From Symsagittifera roscoffensis (taxonomy: Eukaryota > Xenacoelomorpha > Acoela > Convolutidae): a DNA stretch of 64,000 nt. The stretch spans positions 36,831,152-36,895,151 of the forward strand of contig NC_087066.1 of assembly GCF_963678635.1 (NCBI RefSeq), in the 5' to 3' direction. Below, piece by piece: positions 34,501 to 43,690 of the stretch. Under the pieces are notes generated by a model. It did no database searches. It was not told the DNA's origin and saw nothing but the letters and a program-made list of their open reading frames with translations. The translations under genes and the position numbers were made by a program. Every line of letters starts with the position of its first letter. Positions within the stretch are counted from its first letter, which is position 1.

Positions 34501-37500
34501 GTTTTAAAGATATAATTTTGGGTACGAATTTGTCGAATTGAATAGCACCAAAATATTCTGGTAAAACTTGTTTTATCCTCGTTATTTTTACCGTGTAAAG
34601 GTAAGAAAATGTGAGAAACGAAACAAAATTATACAAATATGTTAGTTTTATCCGATTGCTTTCAACACAGTCGAAGCTGCTACTACGCTAACCAGCAAAA
34701 AAGGGGAAAAAACGAAAGACAAGATAAAATTTAAAAAAACCTTCTATGAGCCGGGAGCAAACCCCAGGCCTGGAGATTTAGAGTCACACGTCTCTGATCA
34801 TTGGGGCTCAACAATCGTTAAATACTAGCCATCAAAAAAACTAGATACAAAAATATAATGCTATGCAGCAAAAGTAAAGCAGATATTAGGTTAATGCTGC
34901 AAAAGAGCCACCAATAAATGACCGTTTTTATTCGCTACTTGGTTTAGACAAAAAAGATATCGTAATATGACTCTGTTCTGCGCTTGTTTAATGAGCTAGT
35001 TCAGCACAAAATGCCGTGAAAATTGAATTAACTGCAAAAAAAATGCGTGAATAGAAAACAATCCAACTTAATGAAAAGTATCATCAAAACTCGCCGAATC
35101 TTTGCTGCCTAAATAGGTATAAGTGACAATGGCGCCAGATACTAAACAAGAGAATACAATTTATTGAATGTAAGATAGATCATTAATTAATTTGATTTTT
35201 AGGCGGAACAACATGTTTTTTTTTCAACATTTTTTAGCGTCGGTCAGCCAAAAAGGGATGTTCTAAAATAATGAATAATGCCAAAGAGGCACCCTTTGTG
35301 CAATCAGGACGGGAGAGTGGGACGCTCGCCCTTCCTCCTTAGCATGCCTCTGAAATCGCATAAATAATTGTTTCAATTCACATTCCGACATGTAAAAATG
35401 ATAAAATGAAACCAGCTACGCCGGCGCCGTTGAAGAAAAATTGCTGTAACGCTTAAAAAAGCAAATTGACCAATAATCGATCTAATTTTCATTAGAGAAA
35501 GAGAACCAAGAGCAAGAGGCACTTAAATTTTTGTATCGACAAAGCAACTGTGTATAAATATAGTGTATCCAAGGAAACATTTACAATCCAGTTGAAAATA
35601 ATTTGGATAGCTGCCTTAAAGTTAATTTGTACAGAGGCTTCGCATCACTTGCGATACAACACAAACATTTAAAAAAAACGAAAAACGTTGAAAAAACTAG
35701 GTCTACTAAAAGTGTCGTATGTCTCGATAAAATTTCAACCTAGGCAACATGCCAAGCAAAACATTTGAATTTTAAATCAGCAACGGAACAAAACTGACGA
35801 AGCGGAAACCGAAAATTTTTCAGCAGAACACAGTCGAACCGAAAAAATGATTTTGCAAAAAAAAGTTCAAAGTCCCTTAAAACAGAACTAGCGTGTAACG
35901 CACCTACGGTGCTTCCAATGTGTGACAACTCATGAAAAACTGCACACATTGGAAACCACATCTGCAGACTTTTAGTGTACTCTGACAGCACCCAATTACA
36001 TGGCTGGTAATTTGATATTTTATTAATTTTTTAATTCCTATTTTCCGTCAGCTCGAAAAAATCAAGTCTCGAAAAGTAGAAATATTTGAGTAGTCATATT
36101 TGGAGGCAAGATTCGCAAATCCTGAGAGTAATCTGACAGACCCTAACTACACGGTTGGGAATTTCAGATTTTGAAAAAAAAATTGTTACGGTTTACTGAA
36201 AATTTTTCGAAAAAATCACAAAAAAACGTGATATCTCGAGATCTACCAGGATTTGAGCAGTCATATTTGGAGGCGAGATTCGCAACTCTTGAGCGTACCC
36301 TGACAGCACCCAACTACAGTGTAAGGAAAGATAGAAAAAGCTAGAAAAAATGATACAAAAGATACAAAAAATGCAAAAAAAAATAGATAGAAGAAAAAAG
36401 ATAAAAAATAAGATAGAAAAAAAGATTGAAAATCCAGATAAAGATACAGAGAGATTGTAGGCAACCATTTGACAAAATTACTATTCTGAACTAAATCGTC
36501 GAAACCAAAATAAAAATTAGGAGACGGGTAGACAGACATAATCAAATTAAGTAAAAAAGAAGGTATTCAGACAGACAGACTAAATTTGGCCTCGAAAAAA
36601 TTACTGAAAAATTAATGACCTTGCGAAAAACGAATTGAAACATTTTCTTAAGCATTGCAGTATATGATATAGCTTAAACATGAAAAAATTCTTTCGTTAA
36701 ACATGCAAAATTTTTAAGCTTAAACATGGGAGATAGCTGTCACTAGCATTTAAATATAGTATAGATATAGATAGATAGATAGATAGATAGATTGAACAAC
36801 ACTTGCAACTATAATGAACATACACAACTGACAGTTGGAAAAGACAAAAAACTGACTTGCGTTTCGAAAAAATCTCAACCTCCAAAATTCGAAGAAAAAT
36901 AAACAGATAGCCTTCAACCTCTTTGAATTTCTAGAACAAATTATGATTAGCTTTCTTGATAATGCTAACACAATTTGAAAAACCTGGATCATTGGGTAAA
37001 GCTTTTATTCCGCTGAAACCTGATAATTTAACTCGATTTCCAAAATTAGAAGTCTATCAAATTTTTCGCGACTTTTAATTCGATAGTGGAGTTCGCATTC
37101 CTTTCACCAAAGGAAATGAACTGAACTTGAAAAGAAATCACAGCTCAAACCGCGAAAAAAATAAATTTGAGCCTGAAAAAATTTTAAGACTTTTTCCCCG
37201 AAAAAACCAAAATAAATCACCGCGACCTAAATCAGAGTATGAACTAAGTTCATTGAATTAGAAAAACAGGCATGATCCCGGATTCGAAAGCTTAATCCTT
37301 CCAGCCATAGCCCAGCTCCTTACGCCGACACTACTAGACCCACATTTCCATAAAAAAATTACCTTCATTAATAAAGCAAGCTATCGATAGTGGAGTTTGC
37401 CTTCCTGTCACCAAAGGAAACGAACTGATCTTAAATAGAAATCACAAATCAAACCGCAAAACAGTAAATTTGAGCCTGAAAAAACTGTAAGACTTTTTCC

Positions 37501-40500
37501 AGAATAAAAAACAAAAAACAAATAATCGCGACCTATATAAGAGTCTGAACTACGTTCATTGGCTCTTCCCCCCCCCCCACCACTTCATTTTTCCTCCTCC
37601 TCCCCCACCCCCCACTTCACACAAGCAACAATTTTATGGTCTAACGAGTGGTTTTATAAGGTTCATTTTGAATACCAAATATGTTTGTCTTGGACTAATT
37701 TATCTGCTTGTCAATTTTCATGAAAATTGGACAATGTGAACAGTAATTCTAATTATGAAAAAAGTGCAGGTGGGTGGGGGAAGGAAAAAGAGCCCGTTCA
37801 TTGGATTAGAAAAACTGGCATGATTCCCGATTCGAACGCTTGACCCTTCCAGCCATAGCCCAGCTCCTTACCACGACACTACTGGACCCACATTTTCATG
37901 AAAATTACCACCATTAATAAAGCAAGCTATCAGATAAGTCATTCTGTTAAATTAGCTGTTAAAAGTATATATTACAGTTTGATAACGCTTGCTTATCCCA
38001 AGCGTAATTAATACCTTGAATTGTATTAATTTCTTTTCTCAAAACGCTTTCCCCTGTACTCTCGTATTAAGTCACATTAGCACCAAAACATGTACTTACC
38101 ATTTTTTCTGTATTCTGAATGTAATATTCCCGGTTAACAATTGATTTGGGAACATCATCTTGTACTTCCACGGCGGTATCTCGCACCTGCACAGGCAATC
38201 CTACATGCAAAAATGGAAAAGATGGGTTAACAACAAACTTAGGCGAGCTCTTTTTTTACAATTTTTAAAACAAAATAGATAGAGATCCAAACTGGCAAAA
38301 AGTTAGCTGGAAGCAACTCTAACATTTTCATATGAAAATCAAGAGAGCCTGATTGCTGTTCAAGCAGCACAGAAAAAAAATACACCAACAACTGGACACT
38401 GACGTGAAGTGGAGCTTCGCAACAAAAGCGATACAATTAAAACACTGCATTGCAAGAATATCAAAAGAAGGCAATCATTTTTTTTTGGAAAAACTAAGCT
38501 GAAAAATTTATTTGAAAAAAATACACAAACTTTCATACCTCTCTCGAATGAGATTCATAAACAGCCTAACCATGCACTCAATATCAAAGACCGATCGGCA
38601 AGTATTTTTGCGCCGACCCTCGTTAAGCAGATAACGGAGCTTCCTATCAAAAATTGCAAGCTATGAAATTTTTTAGAATTATATTTTGAGGACAGGGACC
38701 TCCTGAAACAGGCAAAAGCATTTAAAAAATAAATAATCAAAATCAATAACCACAAATAAAAAAAAACTCAATTTAAAATCAAACTCAATTTAAAAAATGG
38801 TAAGAAATAGCACCAGCATGGCGGGAAAAAGCAGGAAAGGGAGGAAAAAAGAGCACCAGAGGGAAGAAAAGTGAAAAAAGAGAGAAACAAACTGCGTAAG
38901 TCTAGATGGCTCGAAATTGTGAACACACTGATAGGCAAGAGGAGATCCATCCTGACTAGCGAGGATTGGAGGGCCGGGGAAGGGTGAAGATTCCGAAGGT
39001 CCTTAAGCGACTCGTCACTTTTGGACACGAGGCCTTCAGAGCAAAGTGCTTTAGCTGCTCTGTCAAACTGACCAAGACCTACTAGCTTTTTAGCTCTGCG
39101 GAAATTAAAGTCGGAAGAAGGTTTACCGTTTTTCTCCATTCACTCTTTAGGTCTTTTAATAGCGTTAGACTAGAGGCTCGAGAGGTTACCCTCTTTCCGG
39201 GACTTGATCCTTTGACTATGTCTTTGCAGTTATTTGCGCCGACCTTCGTTAGGCCGAAAACGAAATTAAAGTCTTAAAAAAATTGCGTGCTATAAAATTT
39301 TTAAAAACTATATTTTGAGGACAGGTACCTCCTGAAACAGGCATAAGCATTTTACAAATTTAATGTTCAAAATCAATAACCACAATTTAAAAACTCAAAA
39401 TCGAACTCAATTTGAAAAATGGTATGAAATAGCATCAGCATGGACGGAAGAAGCAGGAAAGGGAGAAAAAAGAGCACCAAAGAGGGAAGAAAAGAAAAAC
39501 GAAAGAGAAACAAACAGCAAAAGACTAGATGGCTCAACTGACAATCAGAGTGGCCTTTCCTCTCATGAAAAGATTAAGGCTTTTAAGGAGGTGCACTGGA
39601 GCAACACGCGCGTCCTGGGAACAAAGACGTCTAGCGTCATCGAGAATAGCGGCCACTTTGAGGAGTTTGATAGCCACAGCGAACCAACCCCCGAGCGTTT
39701 CAACTGCTAACGGGAAGCAAGTAATTCCTTGTTCCTCGCAGTTTTTATCGTGTTTCTAAAACTTAAGGTCCTCAGCAACTTCGTGTGAAGCCGCACGTGA
39801 GAGACAATATAACTCTACCAAACTGACCAAGATCTACTAATTCTTTAGCTCTGCGGACATTAAAGTCAGAAAAAGGTTTACCGTCTTTCTCCTTTCACTC
39901 TTAGGTCTTTTAATAGCGTTAGAAAAGAGATTCGAGATGTTACCCCGCTTTCCGGGACTTCATTCTTTGACTAATGTCTTTGCAGTTATTTGCGGCGTGA
40001 GACTTACCACTTCGACGAGGGGCTTTCGAGATACAATTAGGGAGCATGAACAGCGGAGACCAGTTTTCCAGGTTGTCCGGTACTGCGGCGCAGTTGTCTA
40101 GGGTGCTACCAACGACCTCAGACCACTCTTTACGAAGGGAAGTCAGGACGTATCGGAACGTATCAACTCTGGAAAACATGATATCAGAAAGATCCGGTAT
40201 GACACTTTTAAAGAAAGTCAGTGCGCTCAGACAATATCGTCGTATTTGACATCGCCTGGGAGACATCAGAACAAACAGGAGCATCCAGGGGAAAGAGAAC
40301 TCAGGTAGGTGACAGAGATATGGCTGGGGACAGCAGACGCAAGTGGTCAGATTGGACTGCAAGAATACCAGCCTATATAAGCATATCCATGGGAAAGCCG
40401 GAAAAATTGATCCAGCCGAGGAGTCTAACTCCAACCACAAAAACAAACAAACAAGTGATCGTTGTCAACTTTGAGGATAGAAGCATGATAAATAGAAACA

Positions 40501-42107
40501 TCCGATGGTCAAATCCAAGATAGCAATAGACGAGCTAGCGGTCTGCACCGTTAATATATCTGAACAACTGTGAGGGGGCAACAGACGGACAGGGATTACT
40601 TCCAATATAACGAGCGCATGAAAGAAGTAGCAATAAAATGTTATAAGAACGACAGATTTGAGTTGAGTTTAAACTTTCGTGACCGCAACTCTAGTGATGA
40701 TTGTGGATCAGGTTTCTCGCGAGCCAGCAGCAGCAGATGAGAAGATCCAACTGAGATTTTACCATTCTGCACACGATGGAATGCTAAAAATAGACGCACT
40801 GTACAAAAGGAAGATGCAAACAATTGCATGCCTAACATAGGAGAGGTCTCAGGTAGGAGAGTTCAGCATGCCTAACATAGGAGAGGTCTCACATAGGAGA
40901 GTTCAGATCAGATCGTAGGTGGCACGCAACGAGGAAACCAGTGGTCCCCCTTTTGGCAGGTCAGGAGGTGCAGAGCGACAAGGCAGGTGATAAAATTATT
41001 CAAAATCAGAGTTGGTAAATTAAAAAACAACAGAACAACAGAACAACTTTCCATTCTTGTAAACACAATTGAATCAAAAAACAAAAAACCTAAGCTTTGA
41101 AAAGAAACTACGTGGAAGATGTACCAGATAATATAATCGTTTTTGGAAAAAACGGGAAAAAACGGACAGAAATTAGGACGAAAACTAGAAGTCAAAAAAA
41201 CATCACCATTTTTTTAACAAATATATTTGAAAAATTTAAATGATATCTCAACTGAACAACGGAGTACTTTTATTTGCACTTTCAAGAATTTCAGCACAGT
41301 TGTTTACGGGAAAAAAATCTAGTTCTCGATTAAGAGTCCCTTGAGAGATTCGACCTCCGATTGTTCTACCGCATAAGACCCATCGAAACATTGTATCAAG
41401 ATCCTAGATTGTCTGTGAGCTTATTTTTCTCAAGCCAACAATGTCATTGTAGACAACGCCACCGCAGTTCATGTCGAGATTTGTCAAAAATAAGGATTTA
41501 CAAGCTTGAGTTGGCTAACTTCCATATTCGTACAAAACTCAACGTTCAAAATATTTTTGGACTGCTCGAATTATTCTTCATTTTTTTAAATAATTTGTTC
41601 TCATGACAATGCTCCGATTCCGAAACGCTTGATTATAGCAATCGTAAACAAGCGCGGTTTCAATTTTTTAAGTGAAATAACAATACAAACCGTATTCTAG
41701 ATCCAGTAGACAGGTTTGACAGATATTTTTCAATTTGCAACAAGTTTGACAAATTTCTGTTCTCTTGTATCGCATTTTGGAGCCCGGGCACCATCGAAAA
41801 ATAGTGAAAGGCCTGCTACAGATTTTACAAGAATCTCCATGTTTTTCTTTCAGCTAAATTAACAAAAAATTAACCACCCAACTAACCAAAAGTAGGATCA
41901 AATAAATTTAAGTCAAAAAGATACCATTCGCATATAAGGATTGTCCCCGAGGCAAGTTTGGCAGATAATTGGAAAGTCCTAAACAAATAGAAAGATAATT
42001 AAAAATTGTCCCTTAAAACTGAAAATTTCTCGATTGAAGAAACGGAGTCGTACTGATTCTTCCCAATTCAACCGATTGTATGTATTTGCTGATTTCGATA
42101 TCGCCAT
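25314..42107 (-). CDS. RBM22: RBM22 (Cwc2/ECM2-type) pre-mRNA splicing factor, nine coding exons
   Basis: RBM22 joins the activated spliceosome in the nucleus, where it contacts U6 snRNA and the intron near the catalytic centre (family knowledge). Coding exons on the minus strand: 42107-42054, 41978-41925, 41853-41691, 38200-38100, 33817-33639, 31831-31631, 31322-31054, 25942-25649, 25513-25314. All eight junctions are GT-AG and keep frame, giving 504 residues. Order of domains: N-terminal Cys-rich zinc region (CQTC, CKIC, CQTC pairs, residues about 25-85); a CCCH finger with C167, C175, C181, H185 in [19 protein letters not shown]; an RRM at about 233-308 with RNP2 TLYLGNV and RNP1 CAFVQF; a Ser/Pro-rich tail ending near YYPSQDP, a motif kept in animal RBM22. 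It is longer than the roughly 420-residue human protein, mainly through exon 8. Introns measure 75, 71, 3490, 4282, 1807, 308, 5111 and 135 bp; the long ones hold repeats. No stop or frameshift was found, so it is probably functional. Confidence 0.95.
25649..25942 (-). CDS. RBM22: RBM22 exon 8, Ser-rich extension
   Basis: Encodes 97 full codons of low-complexity sequence: a basic [15 protein letters not shown] patch, then Ser/Thr- and Pro-rich stretches ([16 protein letters not shown]). It accounts for most of the extra length over human RBM22. The acceptor AG at 25943 is used here; a second AG nine bases downstream is also in frame. Placement rests on exact phase match with exons 7 and 9, not on conserved residues. 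Confidence 0.8.
26680..28215 (-). repeat. ~180-bp degenerate repeat series
   Basis: Eight or nine units share TATCTCGAAAACTAAAA, GATTTGAGCAGTCATAATTG, GAGGCAAGATTCGCAACCCC, TTGAGAGTACTCTGACAGCA and CCCAACTACAGGGTTGGGAA. Spacing is 140-200 bp, and some units are interrupted. A second block of the same family is at 35960-36320. Confidence 0.85.
27585..27640. repeat. Short triplicated motif
   Basis: Three near-identical consecutive units of ACCGGACAATACAATT inside the larger repeat series. Confidence 0.8.
30133..30153 (+). repeat. Recurring stem-loop, copy 2 (ACCCTTGC-TTATC-GCAAGGGT)
   Basis: Perfect stem in which the G of copy 1 is C and its partner C is G, a compensatory change. Flank TCCGATTGTAAT matches the other copies. 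Confidence 0.85.
30924..30944 (+). repeat. Recurring stem-loop, copy 3
   Basis: ACCCTTGC-TTATC-GCAAGGAT, one mismatch near the base of the stem; flank CCCGATTGCAAT. Confidence 0.8.
31054..31322 (-). CDS. RBM22: RBM22 exon 7, RRM end
   Basis: Encodes [22 protein letters not shown]1 CAFVQF and LNVRWGR, closing the RRM, then a Gly/Ala-rich segment and VPGLPG. Acceptor CTGTTTAG, donor GTAAGA. A 308-bp intron separates it from exon 6 and a 5.1-kb repeat-filled intron from exon 8. Confidence 0.93.
31631..31831 (-). CDS. RBM22: RBM22 exon 6, RRM start
   Basis: Completes the split Arg and supplies the His of the CCCH finger ([20 protein letters not shown]), then the linker and the RNP2 strand TTLYLGNV. 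Donor GTTGTT is weak, but it is the only one that restores frame with exon 7. Confidence 0.9.
31832..33638 (-). other. RBM22 intron 5, three tandem SINE-like units
   Basis: Units at about 31985-32370, 32390-32790 and 32800-33265 follow one another. Each carries GAAAAGAGTAAT(G/A)..CGCA, ATAGATGCCCTT, TTTACGATTGGCGC, GGTAAAGTTTTTATTCCG, TTTCGCGCCATTTACAC and GTGCACATATACC. The last unit ends in the TATATAA hairpin motif. A fourth, diverged one continues to 33450. Copies of the same family lie at 22590-22980, 24230-24700 and 36830-37570. Confidence 0.8.
33639..33817 (-). CDS. RBM22: RBM22 exon 5, CCCH zinc finger
   Basis: Encodes 59 residues plus two bases: a short variable start, then [14 protein letters not shown] and the finger [19 protein letters not shown] (C-x7-C-x5-C), whose final His lies at the start of exon 6. 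Acceptor TTTTTTCAG, donor GTGAGA. Confidence 0.95.
34740..34836 (-). repeat. tRNA-like SINE head in RBM22 intron 4
   Basis: Minus strand contains CTCCAGGCCTGGGGTTTGCTCCCGG split as a T-arm-like block with GGGTTTGCTCCC in place of a B box. The A box is poor. Probably an old tRNA-derived insertion. Confidence 0.4.
36764..36793. repeat. GATA microsatellite
   Basis: About seven consecutive GATA (ATAG) units. Minus-strand reading frames over it, rich in Tyr/Leu/Ser, are artefacts of the repeat. Confidence 0.9.
37270..37910 (-). repeat. Pair of tRNA-derived heads with flanking SINE-like unit
   Basis: Two direct copies, about 37270-37355 and 37798-37890. On the minus strand both have GTGTCG(T/G)(G/C)GTAAGGAG as an A-box-like block and CGTTCGAATCGGG (second copy) or CTTTCGAATCCGGG (first) as B box, with a GCTGGGCTATGGCTGGAAG middle. 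They are about 530 bp apart, each preceded by a related sequence, so the whole unit was probably duplicated. Between them lies a C-rich tract (37568-37620). Confidence 0.65.
37985..38005 (+). repeat. Recurring stem-loop, copy 4
   Basis: ACGCTTGC-TTATC-CCAAGCGT, one mismatch at the loop end of the stem; flank AGTTTGATA. It lies 95 bases from RBM22 exon 4. Confidence 0.8.
38100..38200 (-). CDS. RBM22: RBM22 exon 4
   Basis: Encodes [16 protein letters not shown] and then [17 protein letters not shown], the conserved linker between the Cys-rich region and the CCCH finger. Acceptor TGCATGTAG and a perfect GTAAGT donor. It is isolated by introns of 3.5 and 4.3 kb. Confidence 0.92.
38768..40450 (-). 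mobile_element. 5' fragments of RLE-type LINE, partly duplicated
   Basis: At 38768-39139 (minus) the frame begins [20 protein letters not shown] and continues [23 protein letters not shown], typical of the region upstream of RT in this LINE group. A second, broken copy of the same region lies at 39780-39920, preceded by [19 protein letters not shown] in 39940-40446, the block that sits further upstream in the same ORF. A non-coding sequence near 38.66-38.76 kb also recurs at 39.29-39.42 kb. So two incomplete 5' copies lie head to tail. Confidence 0.6.
40640..40830 (+). pseudogene. Possible integrase zinc-domain fragment of an LTR element
   Basis: A plus-strand frame reads [20 protein letters not shown], which resembles the LHxxxHxGxxKT segment of the Ty3/Gypsy integrase HHCC domain. 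Nearby sequence (40221-40523) has the GC-rich, Arg-rich look of element A. The evidence is a single short motif. Confidence 0.3.
40826..40910 (+). repeat. 42-bp tandem duplication
   Basis: GCATGCCTAACATAGGAGAG occurs twice 42 bases apart, each followed by GTCTCA and AGGAGAGTTCAG. Confidence 0.85.
41691..41853 (-). CDS. RBM22: RBM22 exon 3, Cys-rich zinc region
   Basis: Encodes 54 residues plus one base. [13 protein letters not shown] and two CQTC pairs complete the N-terminal zinc-binding region. It ends LLDLEY with the first base of a Gly codon that exon 4 completes. The donor GTTTGT is weaker than the others in this gene. Confidence 0.92.
41925..41978 (-). CDS. RBM22: RBM22 exon 2
   Basis: Encodes 18 residues, [18 protein letters not shown], the first zinc-binding pair of the N-terminal Cys-rich region. 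Phase 0 at both ends. Donor GTATCT; the following intron is 71 bp. Confidence 0.92.
42054..42107 (-). CDS. RBM22: RBM22 exon 1 (start codon)
   Basis: Encodes 18 residues beginning [18 protein letters not shown]; the NTYNR-NWE stretch is the usual RBM22 N terminus, which fixes this ATG as the start. Donor GTACGA follows directly. The intron to exon 2 is only 75 bp and ends in TTTGTTTAG. Confidence 0.9.
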
Positions 42108-42117
42108 AATCTGAAAG
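42108..42117 (-). promoter_or_regulatory. Splice-acceptor-like site 3 nt before the RBM22 start codon
   Basis: Read on the minus strand the start codon is preceded by AATCTTTCAGATT, i.e. a good 3' splice site (CTTTCAG) with only ATT between it and ATG. This is seen directly. It could close an intron in the 5'UTR or be a spliced-leader trans-splicing acceptor; the window cannot decide. Confidence 0.5.
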
Positions 42118-42464
42118 ATTACCTTATTAGGACTTTTTCGAAAGAAAATACCTTGATTGGTATGAAGCTTTTATTTTCAAATTACTGGCAATCATTCAAT
42201 TCACAGAACAATCAGAAATCATGAGAAGTATCAAATACATTATTCACATAAGAAAGCCGTTTATCCTCTAATTGCCAATCAAACGCGTTGCTCATGCTTG
42301 AATTGTTGTGATAAAGTTATTTTAAAAAAGGTTAACTAAAATGGGCCCTTCCGTCATGCGACGGTCCGTGAACAGGTTGGATAGGGACATACTAACGCTA
42401 AAAACATCGGCAAAATTTTATGATTAAATAGAGTCGATTCTTAAACATCCAGATAACTGGTTTT
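42108..42464. other. RBM22 upstream region
   Basis: 357 bases between the start codon and the antisense LTR. Apart from the acceptor-like site next to the ATG, no TATA box or other promoter element stands out. If the gene is trans-spliced or has a 5'UTR intron, the promoter could lie further away, beyond the transposons. Confidence 0.4.
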
Positions 42465-42670
42465 TGTAACATTCACCTGGAAATACATACCGACGGAAAA
42501 CAAAGCTAGGCCCTAAAACGACTGACTAGCGTCTAAACACAGCTTCACATGCTTTAAACCATCTCTACCAAAGCCAGTTCAATGAGTGGTCTCCATTAAC
42601 ATCGGGTCGACAAAAGCTAACGGCCAGATCGATAGCCTTACTATTTAAGGCTATCGGTCAGATCGCACAA
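42465..42670 (-). repeat. LTR copy 3, end part (antisense), split by LINE copy 1
   Basis: Read on the minus strand it matches the last ~200 bases of LTR copies 1 and 2 (GGCTTTGGTAGAGA, AAGCATGTGAAGCTGTG-like, CCGTCGGTATGTATTTCC) and ends exactly in GTTACA. It breaks off in the middle of the LTR, where the LINE begins; the LTR resumes at 45840. Confidence 0.75.
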
Positions 42671-43074
42671 ATTTTATTTTTTTTCTTTTATTTTAAAATA
42701 ATCAGAAGGTCAAAAGTATCATAGTAACCGAGGTTACAGTCAGGAGTCCCTTCATCACGTATTCCAGTCAAAATCCTTGGAATTTTCTAGATATGGATGT
42801 GATAATGATAAAAGAAGATGACAAGTGTTTAAGTCCTTTTCAATTAAAATTCATACGGGTTACGTTTCTTCAATAAGAACACGCAACTCGACACGAGAAA
42901 ATATAAAATACAAGTGTTACAAATAAAAAATTTCGTCGAAAGTTATTTTGTCATTTATTGTTCCGAGTACGCATGCGGCGTTCGTAATCTGTATTGCCAG
43001 GGAGATTCTCTGTTTTAAAAAGCTGCCTGCTCTGGGTTCCTCAGTGCATATGCTTAGGTTCTTACAAAGCTTGC

Positions 43075-43690
43075 TCAAAAAAATTTCTGTGCTGGGCCGG
43101 CCGCGCTCTGCATTTCGAAAGCTAGCGGTTGAAAAAGATATCCATCATTTACAAGATTTTTATACTTGTCAATTTTTCGCTCTTCCGCTTCAGCGGCAGC
43201 CGTACCAGGGTTACAAACAGACCCGGCATTAATCCTACAAGGAGCTAAGGAGTCTACTACCGTTACATCCCACAAGAGCTGCTTACCAATAGCCAATGGA
43301 ACGAGCGTCAAACCGTCTGGTCGCTTCTTATCGGTCCTGTAGAGGTGTCGTGGTTCTAAAACAGACCGATTGTGAGTAGAAGATAAACTCTGCTTTATAA
43401 GGGCATTCAGGTTTGAATGCCTGGAGAATCTCCCTGCAATTTTGAGGCAAGAAAGACCATGCCAACCATCCTCGGTAACGTCTTTCCGCACACGCATTTA
43501 TGCCGTTCGCATATTTTGAGCCTAATCGAAGTCCTATCGCAATTCTGAGTTGTTGGTTAGACAGTTTTAACCTTAAATTTTTGCACGGGATGACGTTCAA
43601 CCATAGGGAGCCAAATCTATCTTGGAACGCGTTGAATCTTTTTACGTCCGTTGGTTCGAGTCGTAAAATCAAGTCTGCACCGTCCAATTT
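43075..43690 (-). pseudogene. LINE copy 1, Cys/His block and PD-(D/E)XK endonuclease
   Basis: LRIAIGLRLGSKYANG leads into a Cys/His cluster (KCVCGK..., GWHGLSC) split by a frameshift, then KKRPDGLTLVPLAIGKQLLW, DVTVVDSLAP and AEAEERKIDKYKNLV. This is the PD...D...E/KxK layout of a restriction-like endonuclease (PD at about 43320-43315), preceded by a zinc knuckle as in R2-type LINEs. The nuclease nicks target DNA to prime reverse transcription. The key residues are present in this copy. Confidence 0.8.

Larger units (their letters stand above)
33818..38099 (-). other. RBM22 intron 4, repeat-filled
   Basis: 4.3 kb. 33.9-34.7 and 34.85-35.95 kb: AT-rich, nothing recognised. 34740-34836: tRNA-like head. 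35960-36320: two units of the ~180-bp family. 36320-36480: A/G-rich simple sequence. 36760-36793: GATA microsatellite. 36830-37570: two SINE-like units. 37568-37620: C-rich tract. 37270 and 37800: tRNA-like heads. 37985: stem-loop copy 4. Confidence 0.7.
38201..41690 (-). other. RBM22 intron 3, LINE and LTR-element fragments
   Basis: 3.5 kb. 38.24-38.75 kb: nothing recognised. 38.77-39.17 and 39.36-40.45 kb: LINE 5' fragments. 40.22-40.91 kb: GC-richer sequence resembling LTR-element coding sequence, with a 42-bp tandem duplication. 40.91-41.60 kb: AT-rich, nothing. 41625-41645: degraded stem-loop copy 5. Confidence 0.65.

Noticed and set aside
36193-36992. Several minus-strand frames rich in Phe, Ser, Tyr and Leu
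   Set aside because: They arise from A/G-rich simple sequence and the GATA microsatellite.
37270-37890. Two tRNA genes on the minus strand
   Set aside because: Internal promoter boxes are present but there is no complete cloverleaf, and both lie in duplicated repeat sequence.
39363-39759. 115- and 76-residue plus-strand frames
   Set aside because: The neighbouring recognisable coding sequence is antisense LINE, and these frames show no conserved motif.
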